A stretch of DNA of 64,000 nucleotides from Burkholderiaceae bacterium (GTDB lineage: Bacteria; Pseudomonadota; Gammaproteobacteria; Burkholderiales; Burkholderiaceae_A), in the NCBI GenBank assembly GCA_018402635.1, contig JAGYIP010000004.1, forward strand, positions 1 to 64,000. The letters are read 5' to 3'. How positions within the stretch are numbered: the stretch's first letter is position 1; each line of letters opens with the position of its first letter. Under the pieces are notes generated by a model. That model made no database searches and was not told the origin of the DNA. It saw nothing but the letters and a program-made list of their open reading frames with translations. Below are positions 14,031-23,330 of this stretch, in pieces. The translations under genes and the position numbers were made by a program.

Positions 14031-14375
14031 ATGGCAAACGTAAACTTCACCGGATTCGCAGACCGTGACCTTTTGAAGCGAGCCAAAGTCATCGCCGCAA
14101 AGGCCGATACGTCTATCAATGCGCTGTTCAATGCAGAGCTTCGATACCTGGTTGAAACCTTCGAATCGGCGGAATCTAAAAGCAATGTGAACTACCGAAC
14201 CCTGTTAGATTTTTCTCTGGGCCGAATCGATGGTTTGGCTGCCATGGATGCCTTGGGCATCGATGCTGAGGAAGACTTATTTCTACTGATGGCGCAGGCG
14301 CGATTGCCTATGCCGCGGTTATCTGAAAATACCACCCGGGCAATGGTTGCCGACCTCAAATCGCTTTCGGTATAA
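14031..14375 (+). CDS. Putative ribbon-helix-helix antitoxin
   Basis: This 114-residue protein begins MANVNFTGFADRDLLKRAKV, a short strand plus helix typical of ribbon-helix-helix DNA-binding antitoxins. Its acidic C-terminal half would wrap the toxin. It is followed 2 bases later by a PIN-domain gene, the usual antitoxin-toxin order. It should repress its own promoter and neutralise the partner. I do not recognise a named subfamily. The frame is intact although the toxin's is not. Confidence 0.6.
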   Translation: MANVNFTGFADRDLLKRAKVIAAKADTSINALFNAELRYLVETFESAESKSNVNYRTLLDFSLGRIDGLAAMDALGIDAEEDLFLLMAQARLPMPRLSENTTRAMVADLKSLSV

Positions 14376-14377
14376 GC

Positions 14378-14737
14378 TTGCCCGGCAATGCTTCCTCGGT
14401 GGTGTTGCTACCCGATGCCGGGCCGTTAATCACCCTTGCCTATGCAGACGCCTTCGACCTTTTATTCAAACCCCAATGGCAGGTGCGCATCGTCGACATG
14501 GTGCTCGAAGAGGTGACTCGCAACGCCACACCCAACGGCCAGTCTATCGGTCCTTGGGTTGCCCAGAATTCGGTGCCAATTACGCCGACAAAAACCTATA
14601 CCCATTACAAGGAGTCACAACGTCTGGCCAGCGTGCCCCGAAGGGCAAACTTGGGCGAACTCGCTATTCAGGAGGCGATGCACCAGATGGCACTCAACGA
14701 ACCTGACCATACCGGCAAGTTCCCAAACTCACTTTAA
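14378..14737 (+). CDS. PIN-domain toxin, C-terminally truncated
   Basis: PIN toxins are Mg-dependent ribonucleases. The proposed TTG start gives VLLPDAGPLITLAYADAFDL with the first catalytic Asp, and VLEEVTRNATPNG follows. Near the end, ANLGELAIQEAM supplies the conserved Glu of the second acidic site. The protein stops at LNEPDHTGKFPNSL after 119 residues, where relatives run on to about 160 residues and the last acidic residues. The 3' end is probably deleted or frameshifted, so activity is doubtful. Confidence 0.6.
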   Translation: MPGNASSVVLLPDAGPLITLAYADAFDLLFKPQWQVRIVDMVLEEVTRNATPNGQSIGPWVAQNSVPITPTKTYTHYKESQRLASVPRRANLGELAIQEAMHQMALNEPDHTGKFPNSL

Positions 14738-14738
14738 C

Positions 14739-14761
14739 CCCACCGCTTCACCCGCGGTGGG
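14739..14761. terminator. GC-rich stem-loop after the PIN toxin gene
   Basis: CCCACCGC pairs with GCGGTGGG across a 7-base loop, two bases after the toxin stop. There is no T-tract after it, so it is at best a weak or Rho-assisted terminator or an mRNA-protecting hairpin. Confidence 0.4.
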
Positions 14762-14790
14762 AGGCCGACTAGATGATTTTCAGTTCACTT

Positions 14791-14836
14791 AATTCGCTTT
14801 ATCTTCCCGTGGGCAACGCGGGTGTACGCTCAACGC
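14791..14836. repeat. Imperfect direct repeat, copy 1
   Basis: AATTCGCTTTATCTTCCCGT and what follows, up to CTCAACGCG, match 15620-15664 at roughly four bases in five, counted by eye. The two copies bracket the phd-vapC cassette. Confidence 0.5.
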
Positions 14837-14949
14837 GCCCGGTTTGCTAAGGCCGAGACCGCGTACAGACTCGATTGACTTTGATCCTATTAACAGACTA
14901 GACTAATTAAACTAAGCTAGAAATCAACGACCATAGGGAATATAGATCC

Positions 14950-15189
14950 ATGAAAACCGTCAACATCCACGAAGCCAAGACGCACTTGTCACGACTCGTA
15001 GAGAAGGCGGCCAGCGGCGAGAGTTTTGTGATCGCCAAAGCGGGTAAGCCTATGGTTCGGGTCGTTGCGCTCGACGCGCCTAGTAACCTACAGCGCAGTC
15101 GAATCGGATTTCTTAAAGGGCAGGTCACGGTACCCGATGATTTCGACCAGATGGGGAGAGACGAGATCACCGCGATGTTCAGCGCATGA
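14950..15189 (+). CDS. Phd-family antitoxin
   Basis: MKTVNIHEAKTHLSRLVEKA is the classic Phd/YefM N-terminus, and VIAKAGKPMVRVVAL is the following conserved strand. The C-terminal GFLKGQVTVPDDFDQMG segment is the standard toxin-binding tail of the Phd-VapC type. Length is 79 residues. Its stop overlaps the toxin's ATG by four bases (ATGA), which means coupled translation. A possible promoter is TTGACT at 14875 and TAGACT at 14899, 18 bp apart. The pair looks intact and functional. Confidence 0.85.
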   Translation: MKTVNIHEAKTHLSRLVEKAASGESFVIAKAGKPMVRVVALDAPSNLQRSRIGFLKGQVTVPDDFDQMGRDEITAMFSA

Positions 15190-15578
15190 CCCCTGTTCTT
15201 CTCGATACCCATCTTTTGCTATGGGCTGCCGCGGGCCATGATCGACTTCCAGGTGACGTCCTTAAACGCCTTCTAGACGAGAAGGTGCAACCGATGTTCT
15301 CTGCAGCCTCGATCTGGGAAGTCGTGATTAAGAGCGCCCTGGGCCGCGAGGATTTCAAGGTCGACCCGGCGCTGTTACGACGCGGCTTGTTGGAAAACGG
15401 CTACCAAGAGCTTCCGATTTCCAGTGTGCATGCGCTGGCGGTGGGAAAACTACCTGACCTGCACCGCGATCCGTTTGATCGCATCTTGGTCGCGCAGGCC
15501 AACGAAGAAGGTTTTGAACTGCTGACTGCAGACCAAACCCTTGCAGCTTATTCTGGCCCGATCACTTTTGTTAGCTGA
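15186..15578 (+). CDS. vapC: VapC-type PIN toxin
   Basis: This 130-residue PIN ribonuclease has the expected acidic residues: LLDTHLLLWAA (first Asp), ASIWEVVIKSALGR (Glu), and HRDPFDRILVAQA (Asp and Asp). ELLTADQTLAAY gives the last conserved strand. The length and all motifs are complete. It is paired with the Phd antitoxin just upstream. This is one of the few toxin-antitoxin pairs in the window that seems undamaged. Confidence 0.88.
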   Translation: MTPVLLDTHLLLWAAAGHDRLPGDVLKRLLDEKVQPMFSAASIWEVVIKSALGREDFKVDPALLRRGLLENGYQELPISSVHALAVGKLPDLHRDPFDRILVAQANEEGFELLTADQTLAAYSGPITFVS

Positions 15579-15619
15579 TTAATTGGCGAATGCGCCGAAA
15601 TTACGGTGACAGCGAACAT

Positions 15620-15664
15620 AATTCGCTTCATCTCCCGGGGCGATGCAGGTGCACGCTCAACGCG
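15620..15664. repeat. Imperfect direct repeat, copy 2
   Basis: This is the partner of 14791-14836 and lies 42 bp after the vapC stop. The pair may mark the ends of an inserted toxin-antitoxin cassette. Confidence 0.5.
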
Positions 15665-15895
15665 TGGCTTAGGCCGCTGCTCGGCCCTTGATCATCCGTA
15701 TGCTGTAACTAAACGATATATGTCGTGAATCCCGTTTTCTTGAGGCCCAGGGTGGACGGTGGCCACCAGGGGAAGCTGAATCGGCCAGCGAGCTCTCGCG
15801 TAGATATGCTCGGTTGGCCTAATACCAGCGCCGCTCGCAGGTGGAAATTTGCCCTGGTCATTGATTGACTATCATCTTTTCTATCGACCTGACTT
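15665..15895. other. Non-coding stretch before the pse genes
   Basis: I see no open reading frame with recognisable content, only an AT-rich patch (TAACTAAACGATATATG) and a mixed-composition remainder. It may hold the promoter for the ATP-grasp/HAD/pseI operon. Confidence 0.4.
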
Positions 15896-16954
15896 ATGGC
15901 TGGCTACGGCCGAGCTCTCAATCTGTGGGCCCTCAGCGCCCTGACCTCACTGATCTTGTGGTGGTGGCAGCATAAAACCATCCTCCTCAGCCCCCAGCGC
16001 AAACGCGTGCCCTACTGCAGAGCTTTCGACGCGGCTGCAGGACACGATGTCGAGATTCGCGCGGCAGACGCGGTAACCCCAACGCCCCCGGCCTTAAGTG
16101 GGCGTGGAATGCAACCTCTCGGCCTGCCCTCAGGGCGAAGCCGAGACTGGGCGAACCAATTTCTTAGGCTCTGTCGCGACAACAAGTTCTCGCTGATCGT
16201 GTCTGTGGCCGACCGTGAGCTCTCCGCCTTAACCACTGTTGTCAGCGACCTAGAGCGCTTGGCGTGCATACCCTATTACCGCGGACCCCAAGCGCTCATG
16301 GCCATCTGCGGTGACAAACGCCTCTTTGTGCAATGGTGTACCCAAAGCGGATTCCCAACCCAAAGACTATTCCATTGGGAAGCGACCACGCTCGCTTAGC
16401 CCAGGCCAACTCTGATAGCATTTCCGCTTTTTGCCCGCCCCGCGGTGGGCCAAAGCAGTGTTGGCAGCATGGTGGTTCCATCGCCAGAAATGCTTGCCGC
16501 CCTTGCACCTATGGCGAGTAACTTGATTATTCAAGAGCAGGTGACCGACCCTGAGTATTCGATTGATGTGCTCTCGAGCTTTGAGGGGGGGGCGTTGCAG
16601 GCAGTAGTGAGAAGGCGGCTGGTTGTTCGCGGGGGTGAGTCTTCCACCACCCAAGTGGTGCACAACCCCGAACTAGAGGCCTTGGCTGTAAAAGTCGCTG
16701 ACGGCCTTGGCCTAGTGGGCCATTCAGTGGTGCAGGCCTTTTGGTCTGAGCGAAACGGGCCGCGTCTCATTGAGGTCAATCCACGATTTGGTGGTGCATC
16801 AACACTCTCTATTCGTGCGGGGCTCGATTCCCCAAGGCGCATTCTTGGCATGCTACGCGGCGACCCCGATGCGTATAAAAATGGGCCCATTCAAATCGGG
16901 CTCACCATGCACCGCGTCGCCGAAGACATTTTTGTAGAACCCGCAGCACGATGA
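15896..16954 (+). pseudogene. ATP-grasp protein of the sugar cluster, frameshifted
   Basis: ATP-grasp enzymes join a carboxylate to an amine or thiol using ATP. The 3' part is clean: FPLFARPAVGQSSVGSMVV, then LIIQEQVTDPEYSIDVL and GPRLIEVNPRFGGASTLSIR, which hold the ATP-binding Lys/Arg and the metal-binding Glu and Asn of the CarB/PylC-like type. The 5' part is broken, with pieces such as RLIVSVADRELSALTTVV, ICGDKRLFVQWCTQSGFP and the start ILLS..GKRVP-like. Frame changes lie near 16000-16190 and near 16400. Its stop overlaps the HAD gene (ATGA). Such proteins occur in some nonulosonic acid clusters; the substrate here is not known. Confidence 0.65.
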
Positions 16955-17637
16955 TCAAGGCCGTCATCTGTGACCTTGATGACACGCTCTACGACGAATC
17001 CACCTATGTTGCCGGTGGTCTGCGAGCCGTTGCCGCGCACATGGCTAATCAGTATGCGGCTCACGCAGACACCCTCTACGATGTGATGCAGGCGGACATT
17101 GCTCAGAATGGCAGAGGCACGGCCTTCAACGCGGCCCTGCGAGCGGTCGGACAGTCTGATGGACCGCTTCAGGTAGATGTCTTGGTGAGTATCTATAGGC
17201 AACACCGCCCGGCAATTGCCCTTTACCCCGATGCCGCGCGTTTTCTTGCAGAACTCTCGCAAGAACGTCCAAACCTCAAAAAGGCCCTGGTCACCGACGG
17301 CCTGCCGCTGATGCAGAAGAACAAAGTGGCCGCACTTGGTCTTGCCAACTCATTCAATCAGATTGTTTACTGTTGGGACCTTGCGGCACCAAAGCCTGCG
17401 ACTGCGGGCTTTCTTAAAGCCCTGCAGAATCTGGAAGTTGTCCCTTCTGCCTGCGCAATGATTGGGGACCGGGTCGACCATGACATGGCCCCCGCCAAAG
17501 CACTGGGCATGCAAACTATTCGGGTGGCGCGTGGCCGATATGCGCATCTGCCTTCGCCCAATGACGAAGTGGATGCAACTTTCAGCAGCCTGGATGGTGT
17601 TCTAGACTACTTAAGTCCGCTTTTTAAAAAACCTTAA
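16951..17637 (+). CDS. HAD-superfamily hydrolase
   Basis: This is a 228-residue HAD phosphatase of subfamily IA. Motif I is CDLDDTLYDE, with the nucleophile Asp and the acid Asp two residues later. Motif II is ALVTDG, motif III the Lys in LAAPKPA, and motif IV MIGDRVDHDMAPAK. A cap domain of about 80 residues lies between motifs I and II. It is coupled to the ATP-grasp gene and lies 10 bases before pseI, so it probably dephosphorylates a sugar intermediate, for example a nonulosonic acid 9-phosphate or a precursor. The frame is intact. Confidence 0.75.
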   Translation: MIKAVICDLDDTLYDESTYVAGGLRAVAAHMANQYAAHADTLYDVMQADIAQNGRGTAFNAALRAVGQSDGPLQVDVLVSIYRQHRPAIALYPDAARFLAELSQERPNLKKALVTDGLPLMQKNKVAALGLANSFNQIVYCWDLAAPKPATAGFLKALQNLEVVPSACAMIGDRVDHDMAPAKALGMQTIRVARGRYAHLPSPNDEVDATFSSLDGVLDYLSPLFKKP

Positions 17638-17647
17638 TTCCAAGCCA

Positions 17648-18720
17648 ATGACCCAAGCCGACGCTGTGACTGTATTTTTAGGAAACCTGCCGGTGGGGCC
17701 GGCACACCCGCCAGTCTTTATTGCGGAAATGTCTGGCAACCATGGTGGCTCACTCGATACCGCGCTGAGCATTGGTAGATGCCATGGCCGCTGCGGGCGC
17801 GCATGGCATGAAGCTGCAGACCTACACCGCTGACACCATGACGCTTAACTATGACGGCCCGGGTTTCGTTGTGTCAGAACCCCAGAGCCTCTGGAAGGGC
17901 GAGCGGCTCTACGACCTCTACCAGCGTGCCCATACCCCGTGGGAGTGGCACAGTGCGATCTTCAAGCGCTGCAAGTCACATGGCATGGTCTGCTTCAGCA
18001 CGCCATTCGATGAAACCGCGGTGGATCTTCTTGAAGGCGTTAGAAGCCCCCTGCTACAAGATCTCGTCCTTTGAATGCACCGATTTGCCGCTCATTGAGC
18101 GAGTGGCCGCCACGGGCAAGCCCGTCATTATCTCCACTGGAATGGCCAGCGAAGAAGAAATTGCCAAGGCCGTGGACTCCGCCCGAGGGGTCGGATGCAC
18201 AGATCTCATTCTGCTCAAATGCACCAGCAGTTACCCCGCACCCATCGACCAAGTTCACTTGGCTGCCTTGCCCACGTTGCAGCAGCGTTTCGAATGCCAA
18301 GTGGGCATGTCCGACCATACCCTTGGTCTGGCCGTGCCCGTTGCTGCAGTGGCTCTGGGCGCTGTGCTCATTGAAAAGCACGTCACACTCGACCGATCCC
18401 ACGGCACGGTGGATTCTGCCTTCTCATTGGAACCGCATGAAGTTGCAGACCTGGTACGTGAGACATACCGCGCCTGGAAGGCCATGGGCCAAACCGAGTT
18501 GGGCTGCAATGCAGGCGAGAGGGACTCCTTAGCCTATCGGCGCTCGGTTTATGTGGCTAAAGATCTGAAAGCCGGCGATGTCTTCACGAAAGAAAACCTG
18601 CGGGCTGTGCGCCCTGGATTTGGGCTTGCTCCTGAACTTCTATCTACCTTGCTTGGCAGACGGGCCTCCCAAGACCTTGCACTGGGAACGCCTATGAAAT
18701 TGGAATTTGTGAAGGATTAA
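17648..18720 (+). pseudogene. pseI: Pseudaminic acid synthase, two frameshifts
   Basis: PseI condenses the 6-deoxy-AltdiNAc sugar with phosphoenolpyruvate to give pseudaminic acid. The N-terminal piece FIAEMSGNHGGSLDTALSI is the signature of the NeuB family. A frame change near 17778 leads to MKLQTYTADTMTL and CFSTPFDETAVDLLE, and another near 18045 to YKISSFECTDLPLI, KPVIISTGMASEEEI, LLKCTSSYPAP and VGMSDHTLGLAVP. The C-terminal antifreeze-like (SAF) domain reads RRSVYVAKDLKAGDVFTKEN. Total length is about 357 residues, normal for PseI. Both breaks are single-base changes. Confidence 0.85.
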
Positions 18721-18734
18721 TTCTTAACCGCTTT

Positions 18735-19769
18735 TTAGGCGGGCTCGAATTCGGGCGCGATGTGGGTCTTGATCAAGTCCCGAATCTCTTCCACGCTAAG
18801 GTACTCGCCATTGCGGTTGGACTGGTAGCTAAACCCGGGCTCCACTGCCTTGCCCTGCACTGTGCCTATCCTTCGGGAACCATCGCTGGGAAGCACCAGG
18901 AAGTGCCGGTCAAACTCAAGGGTGGTGTGGCTGTCGCTGTTGGTGATCATCTCCTCATGCAGCTTCTCCCCTGGCCGAATGCCGGTGACCTTCTGCTGGC
19001 AGCTGGGCCCAATGGCGGTGGCGACATCCGTTATCCGATAAGAGGGAATCTTCGGGACGATGATCTCTCCACCCTGCGCAGACTCGATGGCCGACATCAC
19101 CAAAGCCACCCCTTCCTGCAGGGTGATGTTAAAGCGCGTCATGCGAGGGTCGGTGATGGGCAGGGTTCCGGTTTTGGCCATCTTCAGAAAGAAGGGGATC
19201 ACTGAGCCACGAGACCCCATGACATTGCCGTAGCGAACGACCGAGAAGCGGATGTCCTTCTTGCCTCGGAAGTTGTTGGCTGCAATAAAGAGCTTGTCTG
19301 AGCAGAGCTTGGTGGCGCCATAGAGGTTAATTGGGGCGGCAGCCTTATCGGTTGATAGCGCGATAACGCGCCTCACACCGCAGTCCAGGCAAGCGTCCAC
19401 CACATTCTGCGAGCCCAAAACATTGGTTTTAATGAACTCAAATGGGTTGTACTCGGCGGCAGACACCTGCTTGAGTGCAGCCGCATGCACTACTGTGTCC
19501 ACGCCGTCCATGGCCCGCTTGAGTCGTTCGAGGTCGCGAACATCCCCAATGAAGTAGCGTACACCGGGGTATTCAATGGTGGGAAACTCCTGGGCAAGCT
19601 CGGACTGCTTGAGCTCATCCCGGCTGTAGATCACCAGGCGCTTGATCTTTGGCTGGCGTTTGAGCAGCTCGCGAACAAATGCCTTTCCGAATGACCCCGT
19701 GCCGCCTGTGATCATCACCGAGGCAGTGCTGGGAATCGGGATAGTTGCTGAAAGGTTATTCATAACCAC
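18735..19769 (-). CDS. pseB: UDP-N-acetylglucosamine 4,6-dehydratase (inverting)
   Basis: PseB does the first step of pseudaminic acid synthesis: UDP-GlcNAc to the 4-keto-6-deoxy-L-arabino sugar. VMITGGTGSFGKAFVRELL near residue 18 is the NADP-binding motif. HAAALKQVSAAEYNPFEFIK, STDKAAAPINLYGATK with YxxxK, and RYGNVMGSRGSVIPFF are family signatures. Length is 344 residues with an intact frame. ATG at 19763 is an alternative start. It runs divergent from nothing but converges on pseI, so the pathway is spread over several transcripts. Confidence 0.88.
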   Translation of the reverse strand: MVMNNLSATIPIPSTASVMITGGTGSFGKAFVRELLKRQPKIKRLVIYSRDELKQSELAQEFPTIEYPGVRYFIGDVRDLERLKRAMDGVDTVVHAAALKQVSAAEYNPFEFIKTNVLGSQNVVDACLDCGVRRVIALSTDKAAAPINLYGATKLCSDKLFIAANNFRGKKDIRFSVVRYGNVMGSRGSVIPFFLKMAKTGTLPITDPRMTRFNITLQEGVALVMSAIESAQGGEIIVPKIPSYRITDVATAIGPSCQQKVTGIRPGEKLHEEMITNSDSHTTLEFDRHFLVLPSDGSRRIGTVQGKAVEPGFSYQSNRNGEYLSVEEIRDLIKTHIAPEFEPA

Positions 19770-19798
19770 GAGTTTAACAAGGGCTTTACGAGGGCCCT

Positions 19799-20470
19799 CT
19801 AGGTGCTCTCCCGCCGAGATGCATGGAAAGCAAAGAGGGCCTCCGCAAGAAGCAGGTCTTCAGGGGTGTCAATGTCCACAGACTCTGTTTTGGGAATGAG
19901 CAGGCCGCGGCGCTGCTGGCCTGTTGGCGATGTTTTCCACCACGAGAACATACCCGCGTCACGGTAGCGTTTGGGCAGGTCTTGCGAGCGCCAATTGAAG
20001 TATTCAGGCAGGGCCATCTGAATCTCTCCCGAGTCATTCATTTCATAGGCCCGCTGGATGGGGGAATCGAACTCCGTTATGGAGAGCACCGAGGCTACTT
20101 GCCGGTCTTGTAGCAATTCAAGCGCTTGGTGCAGGTGCCGCGCGTGGAGAAGCAAAGCGGTGGCAAAGAGGAGGCAGATGGAGTCAGCCTGAATTTTTAG
20201 CGCAGCAATGGTGTCTTCCACTACTGGCCCGACATGGGTCAAATCGTCGGCCAGGGCAGCGGGGCGCTTATAAGGAAGGGCGCCTGCCTGCTGGCTGACC
20301 GTCAGAATTTCATCGTCATCGGATGAAACCACTATCTGCTCGAAGACATTGCTCCTAAGCGCAGCTTGAATGACGTGAGCAAGTATGGGCTTGCCGCCGA
20401 TGGGCGCAAGGTTCTTTCGGGGTACTCGTTTGCTACCCCCCCGTGCGGGAATGATGGCCACATGCTTCAT
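19799..20470 (-). CDS. pseF: CMP-pseudaminic acid cytidylyltransferase
   Basis: PseF activates pseudaminic acid with CTP to the CMP-sugar used by the flagellin glycosyltransferase. The N-terminus IIPARGGSKRVPRKN is the nucleotide-binding motif of the CMP-sugar synthetase family, followed by KPILAHVIQAAL and VVSSDDDEIL. SVDIDTPEDLLLAE near the end holds the metal-binding Asp residues. Length is 223 residues, as expected. It lies upstream of pseB on the same strand with a 29-base gap. One region, CLLFATALLLHARHLHQAL, is the usual acceptor loop. Confidence 0.87.
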   Translation of the reverse strand: MKHVAIIPARGGSKRVPRKNLAPIGGKPILAHVIQAALRSNVFEQIVVSSDDDEILTVSQQAGALPYKRPAALADDLTHVGPVVEDTIAALKIQADSICLLFATALLLHARHLHQALELLQDRQVASVLSITEFDSPIQRAYEMNDSGEIQMALPEYFNWRSQDLPKRYRDAGMFSWWKTSPTGQQRRGLLIPKTESVDIDTPEDLLLAEALFAFHASRREST

Positions 20471-20591
20471 GGCCCTAGGTTACTTGAGTTGCCAGTGGGT
20501 GGGGTGGCCAGAGAAGATCGAGTAGGTAGAGTGGGCCGAGTGGGCTGGCTAGGCGTTGATAGCCGGCCGCATCGGTAACATGGGGCCAATC

Positions 20592-21692
20592 ATGCGCGCC
20601 GCAAAAAGATTCTTTTTTCGAGTAGACCGAGGACCGGCCATTGGCACGGGCCATTGGGCACGATGCCAGGTGCTTGGGGATGCCCTGCGCGCCCAGGGGG
20701 CGGAGGTGGCTTTTGATGAGGTATCTGCCAGCCCCGCTGCTTTTTTGACAAGCGTTATGACCCAGGGTGCTCCGAACGGCGACTGGGTGGTGCTCGACAG
20801 CTACGGCCTAGGGGAGCAGTGGGAGATTCAGGCCCGCGCGGCCGGTCTCAGGGTGTTGACGATTGATGACTCACCCAAACGACATTACAGCGCGGATGTT
20901 TTACTGGACCCGAACCTGTCAGAGTTGGGGAGCGAGAGGTGGCTGGGCGCTGTAGCCAGCCACACCAGGGTCTGGGCCGGCGCGGACTATTTGTTGCTTA
21001 GGGACGAGTTCTTTAAGGCTGGGGTTCCTCAAAGGCGTGGCTCGGCAGGGGCCGGTGGCTTTGGGTCGGCTGATGGCATAGCGGACTCTCGGTCGCTGGA
21101 GGATAAGGCCGTAGAGCTAGTGCCCCACATTTTGGTTTCCATGGGTGGTGCGGACCCCCCAGGTATGGCCCTTCGGGTGGTGCAGGCACTCACTTTATTA
21201 AAGGAGTCATTAGGAGGCCTTGCTCCTGCCGAGAGTGGTTCGAGGATGTTGGGCGACTTACGCGGTTTTCGGACGACGGTCCTCGGTGGCGCCATGAACC
21301 CCAGGGCCGCCGAGTTGCAGGCTTTGGTCGTTCATCTCCCCAACGCTGAGTACTTGGCCTCCTCGAACAATGTGGCGGGACTCATGGCAGAGGCAGATCT
21401 GTGCATTGGAGCCGGGGGGATTACGATTTGGGAGCGCGCCTACATGGGCCTTCCGTCGTTTGTGGTCACTCTCGCGGAGAACCAGCGAGAGGCGGTGGAC
21501 TACTTCCAACGCCTGGGCGCCCATATGGCACTGGGTTGGCATGAAGACTTGGAGCCAGTTGGGCTGGCCTCCGCCATTTCGCGGGCGTTGGCAGACCCCG
21601 CTGGGCTGAGAGCAATAGCAGTAAAAGCCAAGTCATTGGTTGGGGAGCCGAGGTTTGTGCGCGACCCGCTGGGGTACTTGTCGAGGCTCTAG
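20592..21692 (+). CDS. pseG: UDP-sugar hydrolase of pseudaminic acid synthesis
   Basis: PseG removes UDP from UDP-6-deoxy-AltdiNAc to give the substrate of PseI. The start MRAAKRFFFRVDRGPAIGTG leads into GTGHWARCQVLGDAL, with the catalytic His of the family. DDSPKRHYSADVLLDPN, LVSMGGADPPGMALR and IGAGGITIWERAYMGLPS are the UDP-binding blocks of this GT28-like fold. Length is 366 residues. An in-frame ATG at 20580 is possible. It is divergent from pseF. About 20 residues inserted after QRRGSAGAGGFG look low-complexity. Confidence 0.85.
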   Translation: MRAAKRFFFRVDRGPAIGTGHWARCQVLGDALRAQGAEVAFDEVSASPAAFLTSVMTQGAPNGDWVVLDSYGLGEQWEIQARAAGLRVLTIDDSPKRHYSADVLLDPNLSELGSERWLGAVASHTRVWAGADYLLLRDEFFKAGVPQRRGSAGAGGFGSADGIADSRSLEDKAVELVPHILVSMGGADPPGMALRVVQALTLLKESLGGLAPAESGSRMLGDLRGFRTTVLGGAMNPRAAELQALVVHLPNAEYLASSNNVAGLMAEADLCIGAGGITIWERAYMGLPSFVVTLAENQREAVDYFQRLGAHMALGWHEDLEPVGLASAISRALADPAGLRAIAVKAKSLVGEPRFVRDPLGYLSRL

Positions 21693-21798
21693 CCATCGAG
21701 CTGATGGTTGAAGCAGCAGTAAGTTCCAGACACTAGAGCCATGTACATAAAACCCAACATGCTGGGATATACTCGGCCTCGAATGTGGAGGGAATTGC

Positions 21799-22194
21799 AT
21801 GGTGCTGAAAATGGTTGACATCAGTGGCGTTGAGCCGACCGCCGTGAGGGCATGGTTTGACCACGCTACCCGAAAGATTCGTATTGAGTTGAGCACGGGG
21901 CTTGAGTTGGCTTTTCGGGCTGAGGATGCTCAGGGGCTGCAAAACGCTTCAGATGAGCAGTTAAGCCGAATCGAGATCACCCCCATGGGGCTCGGCCTTC
22001 ATTGGCCTGAATGCGATGCAGACCTTTTGGTGAGTGGCATTCTCCAGGGGTATCTCGGGACCAAGAGCTTCATGCGCGATCACCTCGCACGTGCGGGTCG
22101 GGTTCAGTCAGACGCCAAGGCAAAGGCGGCAAGACTCAACGGCGCCAAAGGCGGGCGCCCGAAAAAATCGATGGTCAGCGGTTCTGCACCTTAA
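21799..22194 (+). CDS. DUF2442-domain protein
   Basis: The central part, RKIRIELSTGLELAF, RAEDAQGLQNASDEQLSRIE and LGLHWPECDADLLVSGILQG, matches the DUF2442 pattern. The C-terminal 35 residues are basic with KAARLNGAKGGRPKK, which could bind DNA. DUF2442 proteins often sit beside DUF4160 or toxin-like genes and act like antitoxins, but no partner is present here. Its last 20 bases overlap the 3' end of the convergent oxidoreductase gene. Function unknown. Confidence 0.6.
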   Translation: MVLKMVDISGVEPTAVRAWFDHATRKIRIELSTGLELAFRAEDAQGLQNASDEQLSRIEITPMGLGLHWPECDADLLVSGILQGYLGTKSFMRDHLARAGRVQSDAKAKAARLNGAKGGRPKKSMVSGSAP

Positions 22195-23239
22195 GGCTGC
22201 GAGCCACCTCAGAAATCTTCACCGGCAGATGCCCCATCGCATGGCTCTGATGCAGGGCAATGCCAATCTCCAGGGCTTTTCGGCCGTCGCTTGCATTGCA
22301 GGCAAGGGGTACACCCTTATCAACTGCGTCTACAAGGTTCTGTGCAATGGCGTTGAAGACATTCTTCTCTTCAACGTCCGGAAACGGCTGCGCCAGTAAC
22401 TCCCGAAAGCCCACAAAATTTGGGCTCTCACCCACCTTGAAGAGATCTCACGCTGCGTGTTGCCGATACGAACCATGCGCTCGGTCGGTGAGCACCTCAA
22501 ACTCAAACCGAAAATAGTTCTTGCGGCTGGCCTGAAGCGTGGCCCGCGCGCCATTCTTGAACCAAAGAACGCCAAATCCCCCAAGGTCGTTCTGTGGCTT
22601 GGCCTCGTCGAACTTTGTCTCGAACTGGTAGCCGCTGTCTTTGATGCGCTGCGAGCCAGCCTCCAACCAACCCTGAACGTGCTGCACCTCCCCACCCAGC
22701 ATGCGAAGCACATCAAACGCGTGGGTGCCCGTGTGAATAAAGTTGCTGGGAAACTGAACATTGATGGACTCTAACTTCCCGAGTTCCCCAGATTTCAGCG
22801 CCTGGGCCACCCACTGAAAGGCGCTACTCCAACGCCGTGGGTAGCTCATGGCCAGGTGAACGCCGTGGCGTTTCACAGCCCGCTCGATGCGTTGGGCCTC
22901 TTGCAAGGTGGTTGCCATCGCCTTCTCGCACCAGATACCTCGAACACCTGTCTTGCAGGCGGCAAGCACCATCTCACAGCGAGTGTCCGCATAGGCGGCG
23001 ATGCTGAGCAGGTCGAGGCGCTCATGATCCAGCATGTCCTCATGGAGCAGATAGCCCTTCACCTTCGGGAATGCCTTCTGGAATGACTTCAAGCGTTGGG
23101 GGTCGTTGTCGCAAACGGCGGTGAGTTGCACACCCTTAACCTGCTGCCACGCACCCCAATGGGTTGCTGGCTTACCCCGAAGGGGGTCCTGCTCAAGGAG
23201 CCAAGCCACGCGACCAAGCCCAATGATGCCGAGATTCAT
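22175..23239 (-). pseudogene. Gfo/Idh/MocA-family oxidoreductase, frameshifted
   Basis: This is an NAD(P)-dependent sugar dehydrogenase fold. MNLGIIGLGRVAWLL is the Rossmann motif, and GIWCEKAMATTLQEAQRI is the EKP-like motif with Ala in place of Pro. YPRRWSSAFQWVAQ and HTGTHAFDVLRMLGG follow, where the His and Asp are substrate-site residues. The frame changes near 22450; the end continues as SPNFVGFRELLAQPFPDVEE and so on to KVQNR. Total length is about 355 residues. Its place between pseG and pseC suggests a tailoring step on the nonulosonic acid or its carrier. The actual substrate is not known. Confidence 0.75.
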
Positions 23240-23330
23240 GTCGAAGGAATCGACCAATCAGGAAAAGAATTAAACAGGGCCATGCGTCCGCAGCCCTCCT
23301 CCCTGGGTGGAGCAGGGTAATCCAAGCGGG

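Noticed and set aside
14700-15700. Integron cassette array with attC sites around the toxin-antitoxin genes
   Set aside because: One RYYYAAC-like string (GCTCAAC) is present, but I could not find matching GTTRRRY partners or the folded attC structure, and there is no integrase gene in the window.
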